From assembly GCA_009602725.1 (NCBI GenBank), contig WELB01000123.1:263965-276689 (forward strand): a stretch of DNA of 12,725 nt, given 5' to 3'. Each line of letters begins with the position of its first letter. The stretch's first letter is position 1. The notes under the pieces were generated by a model. It did no database searches, was not told where the DNA came from, and saw nothing but the letters and a program-made list of their open reading frames with translations. The translations under genes and the position numbers were made by a program. This stretch comes from Spirogloea muscicola. Lineage: Eukaryota; Streptophyta; Zygnematophyceae; Spirogloeales; Spirogloeaceae. Of the stretch, positions 6,973-12,725 are shown piece by piece.

Positions 6973-7498
6973 CAATGTGAAGTTGTCAGCAAAGATGTCA
7001 ATCCAGGGCACCACGCACCGAATCCAAAAGTCGTGCACTGGTCCAAGGGGCAGTCCTGACACTCAAAGGGACTGGAGAGGAATGGGGGGAAATGGCTGTG
7101 GCATTTCACCAACTATCTTGTAGGATGCCAATCTCAAGCTCCGCAGCCGGGTGGCCTTGAGCAGGAATGAAGGAAATGTCATCGTACTCAGTCGAAATCG
7201 AGTCAATGTCAGCTTGACTAGCGCCGGTGTGGGGGGGCAATATCTCAAAGGACAAGCCTGTCAAGTTCGTCTGGATTGTGCTCAGCTCGCGCTCTAAGCT
7301 CGTGCAGATCTGTGCAAAGGGATGCCAAGTTGGCCATGGCAGGGATCATATCATTCGTACCATCAGGAATGCAGAGATCCAACTCAGCCGCGATAAGTTC
7401 AGGCTGCCCCTGTTTGGGGGCTGTAGCCATCTGTCACCCCAGCTTCGCTGAGTCTGTAGCGTCCTGAGCTCGTGGCAGTGCGACAGAACTGTATGAGC
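6973..7498 (-). repeat. Inner arm of nested palindrome, right
   Basis: This is the partner of 6257-6788. The central limit is CAATGTG at 6973-6979, pairing with CACATTG at 6782-6788. The outer limit is ATGAGC at 7493-7498, pairing with GCTCAT at 6257-6262. Beyond 7498 similarity to copy 1 is weak and patchy. Confidence 0.95.
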
Positions 7499-8019
7499 TT
7501 CCGCCACGCCACCGAATTCAGCCTCCTGCCGACTATTTGCCCCTGCATGCTGGCCGTGCCTGGCTGCTCCCTCAAGGCCTAGGGGCGGTATTCCTTCCCG
7601 GCTGATAGTATCTTGCGCCTGGTGGCTAAGTTGTTAGTGAGCCTCCATCCATGATGAGAACTTGCTTTGCTGACTGTTGAGCTATCTGGCATTTTGGGAC
7701 CGTGTCCTTGTAGTTCTTTGCGGCTAACCTTGCACAGCCGTTGCCCCCTTCTGGCCTAGCTTCTTTTCGCCCTGGGCCCTCAGAGGAGCCGTACACTTTG
7801 GAGCCTGCCTGGGGCTGCCTTTGCTTCTACATCAGCGACATCTAACTGATATCAATCGCCCAAGCTGGTCATACCGCTGTCCTTGAAGCTGGCCTCTGCC
7901 AGCCGCCGTCCCCTGCAGAACACCGTATCGTCCATCACTTAGCCAACGGGTCAGATGACGATCGTGCTTGGCAAGCCAACAGGCAGGAAGCAATACACAG
8001 CAGGTGATGTATGGTATCA
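7499..8019. other. Gene-less interval between right inner and outer arms
   Basis: No recognisable domain or RNA gene is present. The interval is about 0.5 kb against about 1.5 kb between the arms on the left, and I found no convincing homology between the two. It may be replacement DNA acquired after, or during, formation of the palindrome. Confidence 0.45.
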
Positions 8020-8911
8020 CAGACCGTTGAGAGATCATCAGGAGCAGCAGGATAGCAAATGAGCCAGCTTTGGTTTTCTTTGCTTGTGGATTCCGTATCT
8101 TCAGAGGCTACAACTCTGGCAGTATACCCTACTGACTCGTAGCAAGAAAGTGCAGTAATAAATGAGTGTGTGAATTGTGAAATGGTGTCCCCTACAGCGT
8201 CAAGGGCCCACGCCTTGCAGCTGCAAGCTGGCTGTGCTCTAGCTGCCGCCTCTGGCAATCGCCAAGGGGACTGCTTTCCAGCTGCTAGTCTTCCTGACTT
8301 GCGGCTGCTGGTTGTGGGTTTGCTGAGCGACCATCCTTCGTGGTCCTTGTTTGAGCACTGTCATCCGAAGGACCTTGATGTTGCTGTAGAGAGCTCTTAC
8401 TGAGAAGAAGCGAGCGCAGTCTAGCACGAGCAGCTTGGTAAGCCGATCACTTTGTCAAGGAGTGCTGGTGGGCCAACCATGAGGTGTTCCACTCGTAATG
8501 GATGTCCGTGGGGCTTTAGGAGTTTTTGGCTTGACCCCCTCCAGCAGCTCGGATGAGAAGCGGCCCGACGTCAGGGGCAGCAGGGCGAGCAGCCAGGTGC
8601 TCATATCACAGGCTCGCTGGCTCTGGTATATCGCTTGCGACTCGTCGTTCTAACGCAGCATTTCCATGTGCTTCCCTTGCATCTGCATGCAGAGGGCCAG
8701 GCGATGGTGATGAGGCGGCAGCGTCAGTCACATTGGCGAGGACAGCGGCATTGGCGGTGGCAAGCGCTATGAATGTGACTATGTGGTGTGGTGCACAGGC
8801 TGATAGTATGCAAGGGGAGTTGTGAGCAGGGCATACCAGGGGAGGGTACTCCAGGCCGTCTCATAGGCTGCTTTCCTCGTCTGCTGAAGTCGCTAGTTGC
8901 TCTCCCCACCA
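8020..8911 (-). repeat. Outer arm of nested palindrome, right
   Basis: This is the partner of 3869-4771. It contains a mirrored 90-residue open frame (8553-8825 plus; 3954-4226 minus) differing at about seven residues, the LINE-tail relic, and the LRR-like fragment. It lacks the telomere-like insert. The arm ends a few bases before the third LRR copy. Confidence 0.9.
8195..8403 (+). pseudogene. LINE-tail relic in right outer arm
   Basis: The plus strand reads HALQLQAGCALAAASGNRQG and LPDLRLLVVGLLSDH and stops at 8403. It is the mirror of 4373-4570 without the telomere insert. The resemblance to the LINE C-terminus is limited to about 35 residues, so this is the most degraded member of the family here. 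Confidence 0.5.
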
Positions 8912-8923
8912 CGATATGTCGGG

Positions 8924-9800
8924 AGATGAGCCACAGCCAGCCACACATCACTGATGGTGGCTTGAATTCAATCTCCAAGCATATGCACCAGCTTCGAAAA
9001 CTCCACAACGGAGGCTGCCCCAGCATCACGAACAGTGGGACAAGGCAGTTGGCCGTTGGTTGCTCGCTGCTGCAAGAATTTTGCGTGCGGAATCGCTCCA
9101 ATCTCTCTATACAATGTGCTTATGAGATCCTGCGGACGTGCCCTAAGATGAGGAGGCTGCATTGTCAAGAAAGCTGGAGCTGCCATTGGCTGCATCCTTG
9201 CCGACTGCAAGCTTTGACTTATCAGGGTTGATAGTACTGGAGCTCTACGTGCCCATGATGTGGTTGTCAACTCTACTGCCATGGCTATCCTGGCTTCATG
9301 CTGCATACAGTTGCGTGAACTACATGTGCACAAACTGTATGAAGAAGTCATCATGCCCGACCCCTTGCGGCATTGTCCACCTATGCCAGCGCTTGTGAAA
9401 ATGACAATAGGGGGACTGAAATGGCAATAATATCCGTCATGGCGTTCATACTCCACGCCCCCCTATTTGAGACATTGAGCTTAGAGGCTTGCGTGTTGGT
9501 CGGGACAATACGGGCGGTACCCGAACGGGCGGTACCCTTGACCTTCTCTCTTCTTCTCCCGAACTTAGTAGCATCAGAATGTGGTGGTGCCCTGCGCTTT
9601 CTTCAGATTTGATGGATTTCTTAGCAGACGATTTGCATATTCGTCGAGGGCAAGTATACGAAGTAGTGCACCTAGAGTTTGTAGATGGAGTCTGGGGACT
9701 CGATACGGGTGATTGTGAACCGGATCACATAGAGAGAATATACAACACATCTTGTCCACCGATGTGGACAACGTCATCACTCTCATTGACATGGAAGTGA
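8924..9800 (+). pseudogene. F-box-family LRR pseudogene (copy 3)
   Basis: This is homologous to the LRR region of copy 1. TDGGLNSISKHMHQLRKL, NSGTRQLAVGCSLLQEF and CAYEILRTCPKMRRL match TDVSLKAIAKDSRQLRRF, ESGLELLATGCSLLEDI and AAHTILSHCHELRTL. Further matches are VNSTAMAILAS, HCPPMPALVKMTI and FETLSLEACVLVG, ending in ELSSIRMWWCPAL and VYEVVHLEFVDGVWGL to a stop at 9800. The coding track moves between frames at about 9231, 9250, 9405 and 9535, so at least four lesions are present. No F-box is seen: homology starts immediately after the outer arm. It is more diverged from copies 1 and 2 than they are from each other, and it reads in one frame across the point where copies 1 and 2 share a frameshift. 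Confidence 0.65.
9510..9537 (+). repeat. 15-bp in-frame tandem duplication in LRR copy 3
   Basis: ACGGGCGGTACCC occurs at 9510-9522 and again at 9525-9537 with a 15-bp period, giving RAVPE-RAVP in the local frame. It is absent from copies 1 and 2. Confidence 0.85.
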
Positions 9801-10490
9801 GGCTCAAGCATAGTTGCTATTTTCTTGGTGATGTTGGGTGCATGGAATAGCAATACATGCATACATTAGATGCCACCTTGTGATGGTCATGTGGCATGAG
9901 ATGGGCTCCCTTAGAGGCATTGCTAGACGTAAGGACCTTGATGCAGATCATGGGAGCCATCATTCAGAGTGAGGTCATCGCATGCTAGCATGATTGCGCA
10001 ATAAATTTGCATTGCAAGTACAGAGACACCTCTTGATGCGAAGCATAACACGCCTGAGGACGGCTGAGCTCAAACGATGTGAATGGCAGGGGACATTGAG
10101 CTGTGCAGCTCGTGCACCAGTTTCGAGCAATGATCCGCTGCATGCTCTCAAGGCCCATAGGATTGGCAACATAGGGCGGAGAGGAAGCGGGCTGCTGTAT
10201 GAGGAATTGGCTGTCAGGGCCAGCCGAACATTGGACAGCCAGTAAATTCAACAACAGTGAGATTGAAGGAAAGGAGTGTGTTTCACGAGAATCCACGAAG
10301 TGTTAACCGCTAGAGCACGCCCAAGACACACATGCATGCCAAATGCCCGTGACAAAGGCCCGTGACTGCTTCAGCAAGACGGAGAGGAGCATGCGAATGC
10401 AAGAAGGAGGAAGAAGTTGGGCGACACTATGGGCCCCTCGGCGCTGGGCCATCTGTCGTGCCCATCCAATCAAAGGCCACGGACTTTACA
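9801..10490. other. Gene-less interval
   Basis: I see no recognisable coding region, RNA gene or repeat family. Short open frames on both strands near 9985-10296 have no motif. An AATAAA hexamer occurs at 10000-10005, but nothing around it supports a 3' end. Part of it may be decayed downstream sequence of the minus-strand retroelement relic. Confidence 0.4.
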
Positions 10491-10907
10491 TCAAGCGAGT
10501 CGAGATGGTTCGCCATCACGCCTGATGGCGGCCCACACAGTGTTACCAATGATGTCACAGTGCACGTCTTTGACAGTAGCAATCGTTCCCCTCAGGCTTT
10601 TGTAAAGGCTCCGAAGCAAGCCTGTTGCTACTCCTCCAAAGAGCTCCATTACCACCAGCCCCTTCTCACCGAATTTAGATGCGATGACTCCTGCATAGAA
10701 GCGCTGATCCTATTTTGGTCCGTGGTTTGTACCGCGATCAACCAATTCTGCCACCTCAAATGCCTTCTGACCAGTGGTTACAGTTGCAGATGAGGACGCA
10801 GCAGCCGGTGGAATAGGTGGTGGTAGAGGTGGTACCTCCTCTTTAGCATTGTCTGATGCTTCCCCTTTCCCCTTCTTGTCTTCTACCGGCACTTCTTCCT
10901 CGTTCAA
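10491..10907 (-). pseudogene. Retroelement relic: acidic/proline linker plus methyltransferase-like segment
   Basis: One minus-strand frame runs 10907-10491 with a single internal TAG at 10710-10712. It starts with an acidic stretch (NEEEVPVEDKKGKGEA), passes PPLPPPIPPAAASSSA, then AFEVAELVDRG. After the TAG come DQRFYAGVIASKFGEKGLVV, MELFGGVATGLLRSL (10649 leftward) and VHCDIIGNTVWAAIRRD. ELFGGVATG resembles motif I (S-adenosylmethionine binding) of cytosine-5 DNA methyltransferases, usually D/ELFAGxGG; an acidic CD turn about 25 residues later fits the motif II position. No PC motif (motif IV) is seen: the frame shifts after EPSR and ends shortly after in LDVKSVAFDWMGTTDG. The methyltransferase reading is tentative. 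Confidence 0.45.
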
Positions 10908-11100
10908 TGCTTCTCTTCTTCCTTTGAAAGCTGCTCAGATTGTGCGTCATCATCTGGAGGAGGATCCTCCATATTTTGCTGCTCAGTCTTACTCAAGTCC
11001 TCAAGTCCCTCCTCCAGGTTCTCCGGCAAATTCAGTTTCTTCAGGAACGTCTGAAGTACACACTCCGGTATTGGCCTGAATGTCTGCGAGACAACAAAAT
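10908..11100 (-). pseudogene. Retroelement relic: linker between protease and methyltransferase-like segment
   Basis: In a frame one base off the next segment, the minus strand encodes TFRPIPECVLQTFLKKLN, LPENLEEGLEDLSKTEQQ and DPPPDDDAQSEQLSKEEE, then stops at TGA. A one-base shift there continues directly into NEEEVPVEDKKG of the adjoining segment. The uninterrupted acidic composition on both sides of the shift supports a single ancestral polyprotein with a frameshift. Confidence 0.4.
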
Positions 11101-11166
11101 CTCAATAATGGTAAATGAAATTTGTCGATACCAGAGTTCCTCCAATCTGGTCTATACTATGCAATC

Positions 11167-11598
11167 TCAAGAGTGATAATCCAGACCAAATGCTGTGGGC
11201 ACTAGGAACTTGGTACCAAGCAGAACATCATGTGTGTCTGCCTTAATCATACACGTCAGGGTAAGAAGAGTCATTCTCTTAGGTACATTAGGGTAAAGAG
11301 TAATCCGCAACGGTTTCTTAGTCAGTCCCACAATACTCTCTGTACCACCTGTGGCACTTCTTATCTTGATGTTACAACTGAGTATGTCTCCAGGCTGTAA
11401 ATTCAACTTGGCAATCATATTACGACCTAATAGAACAGGTTATGCGCCTGTATCTAGCAAGACCTCCTGCCGCGCCTGCGCCCACCCAAGCCTGCGTCCA
11501 TTCGCGCCTGCGTCTGCGAGAGTGCACGCAAAGCGAGCATTGCATGGACCCGCTGCGACTGCGATAAGTCGTTCTCTCTGTGGGGTGAGCAGTCTTTA
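11167..11598 (-). pseudogene. Retroviral-type aspartic protease relic (retrotransposon Pol)
   Basis: The minus-strand frame reads QRERLIAVAAGPCNARF, RRLGWAQARQEVLLDTGA, a TAA stop at 11440-11442, then PVLLGRNMIAKLNL, GTESIVGLTKKPLRITLY and HDVLLGTKFLVPTAFGLDYH, ending at 11167. LLDTGA carries the catalytic aspartate of a retropepsin (D codon at 11452-11454). The later DVLLGTKFL block matches the strand preceding the C-terminal helix (the ILG-type motif) of retropepsins from LTR retrotransposons, which cleave Gag-Pol. The in-frame stop immediately after the active-site loop makes it non-functional unless the stop is suppressed. Flanking minus-strand frames look like parts of the same polyprotein. 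No reverse transcriptase or integrase motifs were found. Confidence 0.6.
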
Positions 11599-11882
11599 CA
11601 TTGGACTGTTCTGGCAAGTCTTTACATCTGGAGTGTTGTGCTCATTGTCTGAGTGCACGGTTCGGATTGATTGCTTGCGTGCATCCATTGGCTGCACTGC
11701 TATGATTGCATTGTTATAATCACGAACACAAAAAAGGTGCGGGCTTGTCCCGAGAATCATTAGAACACTAGGATAGCGGCCGCCCATTGGGGGTCTCGCA
11801 CGCGTTGTGCTAGGAACAAACAAGTAAACCGTGATACCTTTTGACCCCTGATACTGGATACCAATTACCGGGCACTTTCATG
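11596..11882 (-). pseudogene. Retroelement relic: segment upstream of protease
   Basis: The frame is open from 11882 (KCPVIGIQYQGSKGITVY) through FVPSTTRARPPMGGRYPSVL and MDARKQSIRTVHSD to a stop at 11596, and abuts the protease relic in another frame. It lies where the Gag end or Gag-Pro linker of an LTR retrotransposon would be. I do not recognise a capsid or a complete zinc knuckle, so this is a positional assignment only. Confidence 0.3.
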
Positions 11883-11889
11883 CACTTTT

Positions 11890-12298
11890 TATTGCCAAGC
11901 AGGAAAACGTGTGTTAGGAGATGGGGAGGCAATGTGTGGCCAAGTACAAAGGCAAGCACCTTGACAAATGTACGTCACCTGCTGCTAAGCTGACCCGCTC
12001 CGTAACCATGAGTCAGCACATAGAGGTCGCTAACTGATGCTCGAATGTCGGTCGGCAATGTACAAGCTCTTGAACTGCCAGTCAAGGCTCGACCAGCTTT
12101 CTGATGCAACGCATGAGCCTGAACTCGCTGCAGACAAGCTGACAATCGGCGTCGCAGAAGTGACAGATAGGCTGCCGGCATACCCACCTGGGCTGGAAGC
12201 ATATCCTCGCGTCGTGCATAACCTAGACTCGCTATGTTCTCAAGTAGGGCATGGAAGCGAGGACCCAAGCAGCCAAAAGTGTCGATTGCGGGCGTGAG
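11890..12298 (-). pseudogene. LINE ORF C-terminal tail (copy E) plus 3' flank
   Basis: From 12298 leftward the minus strand reads PAIDTFGCLGPRFHALLENI, MPAAYLSLLRRRLSACLQ, then ALHQKAGRALTGS and SVSDLYVLTHGY, with a stop at 11975. PAIDTFGCLG matches PLAIDTHGALG of copy A, so the 5' truncation lies just upstream of that block. The downstream sequence to about 11890 (TTGGCCACACATTG on the minus strand) weakly resembles the 3' flanks of the other copies. Unlike copy A, this copy's reading frame is not interrupted. Confidence 0.6.
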
Positions 12299-12406
12299 AA
12301 AAAAGAGAGAAAGCGGCTGCTGATATTAAAAAATCGGCTGTAAACTGCCAGCCAGATGCATACAGGTGTTCATGACGGAGCCAAAGGCTAGGCAGACAGG
12401 GCGCCC
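12299..12406 (-). repeat. LINE 3' untranslated tail of copy F
   Basis: Downstream of the copy F stop, the minus strand contains CCGTCATGAACACCTGTATG and GCAGCCGCTTTCT (12378 to 12308), nearly the same as 1801-1872. It ends in a T-rich run (CTCTCTTTTTTCTC, about 12311-12298) directly abutting copy E. That boundary marks the probable 3' end of the element. Confidence 0.6.
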
Positions 12407-12724
12407 TCAATACCCCCGAGTCAGCAGTAGGAAGTCAGATGAGCTGAGGGGAGGAAGAGCAACCCCGCTGCGCAAACCAGAGGCTGCTGCAAGGGCGCGA
12501 CCAGCCCGGCGATGCAAAGCAATCGCCTGGGACCGCTGTAGGGACATAGACAAGCGCATACGGTAGCAGGACACAAGACCCAAAGGCACCGAGCCACCGG
12601 GAAGGGCTGCACCCCGTTCCCGGCGCCGCTGGTCAGCTTGAGAGGCCAGCAGCGAAAGTAACGAGGACCACCGACCCCCGTAACACCCATGGATGTCCAT
12701 GGCCAGGGGGTAAAAGGTATCACC
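12407..12724 (-). pseudogene. LINE ORF C-terminus (copy F, continues past the window)
   Basis: The minus-strand frame is open from the window edge and reads GDTFYPLAMDIHGCYGGRW, SLLSLLASQADQRRRERG, YRMRLSMSLQRSQAIALHRR, AGRALAAASG and SSSDFLLLTRGY, with a stop at 12407-12409. It is the best-preserved copy here and aligns with copy A through IDTHG and YRMRL. Copy E follows it downstream in the same orientation. Whether it is full length cannot be judged because the upstream part is outside the window; it could belong to an intact element. Confidence 0.6.
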
Positions 12725-12725
12725 C

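Larger units (their letters stand above)
6789..7498 (-). pseudogene. F-box/LRR pseudogene, LRR region only (copy 2, inverted)
   Basis: The minus strand repeats the LRR region of copy 1: DLCIPDGTNDMIPAMANLAS, DLHELRARAEHNPDELDRLV, then CPPTPALVKLTLTRFRLSTM. It then extends through CPGLTSLLTTSH into LRRs missing from copy 1. It has no F-box and no first LRR exons: homology to copy 1 stops at about 7498. It shares copy 1's frameshift before CPPTP, and a one-base insertion plus nearby deletions (around 7025-7067) put a TGA in the copy 1 frame. The lesions and lack of a 5' end indicate a pseudogene. It is tail-to-tail with copy 1 and, if transcribed, would produce antisense RNA to it. Confidence 0.7.

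Noticed and set aside
10345-10366. GCCCGTGAC repeated with a 13-bp period
   Set aside because: Only two short units; no array and no context.
11840-11875. Minus-strand TGGTATCCAGTATCAGGGG as a tRNA-Met primer-binding site of an LTR retrotransposon
   Set aside because: The match to TGGTATCAGAGC is interrupted, no LTR was found upstream, and the sequence lies within an open frame continuous with the retroelement relic.
12700-12725. Similarity of AAAAGGTATCAC at the window end to the reverse complement near 11831-11860
   Set aside because: The end sequence is explained as coding for GDTFYPL in LINE copy F. The other occurrence is in a different element, so the short match is probably chance.
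1-12725. CRISPR array, tRNA/rRNA genes, bacterial operon or defence system
   Set aside because: No regularly spaced repeats, no tRNA-like cloverleaf noticed by eye, no co-directional intact ORFs. The intron, LRR/F-box genes and LINE tails point to a eukaryotic nuclear genome.

Overview
This looks like nuclear DNA of a green alga, most likely a chlorophyte; that placement is an inference. It rests on a CCCTAAA-type telomeric motif (plant and Chlorella type), a GT-AG intron, a GC-rich F-box/leucine-rich-repeat (LRR) gene with a strong start context, and many decayed retrotransposon pieces. No rRNA, tRNA, CRISPR array or bacterial-type operon was seen. The window is gene-poor and heavily rearranged, and nearly every recognisable gene is broken.

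Layout. (1) 1-2060: the C-terminal end of a non-LTR (LINE-like) retrotransposon ORF, apparently split by about 1.3 kb of unrelated DNA that carries a 139-bp inverted repeat and a proline-rich low-complexity stretch. The element's tail resumes near 1705 and is itself interrupted by a 79-bp insertion flanked by 12-bp direct repeats. (2) 2060-3620: a GC-rich CGG/CCG island, a short piece resembling the LINE tail, and DNA with no recognisable gene. (3) 3625-3868: another 5'-truncated LINE tail. (4) 3869-8911: a nested imperfect palindrome of about 5 kb. Its outer arms are 3869-4771 and 8020-8911. Its inner arms are 6257-6788 and 6973-7498. The segments between outer and inner arms differ (about 1.5 kb on the left, 0.5 kb on the right). 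The left side holds an F-box exon, an LRR exon, a 126-bp intron and a second LRR region. The inner right arm is an inverted second copy of that LRR region. A 25-bp telomere-like insert sits in the left outer arm only. (5) 8924-9800: a third, frameshifted LRR copy on the plus strand. (6) 9801-10490: nothing recognised. (7) 10491-11882, minus strand: the relic of a larger retroelement with an aspartic-protease DTG motif, an acidic/proline-rich linker and a segment resembling motif I of cytosine-5 DNA methyltransferases. (8) 11890-12725, minus strand: two LINE tails in head-to-tail order, the second running off the window.

There is no working pathway here. The interest is genomic: local duplication and inversion of an F-box/LRR family, a 249-bp stretch of perfect identity inside otherwise about 92% identical arms (suggesting gene conversion), a telomeric patch marking a repaired break, and a retroelement relic that may once have carried a methyltransferase-like domain. 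If transcribed, the palindrome could form long double-stranded RNA directed at related F-box/LRR genes; that is a hypothesis.
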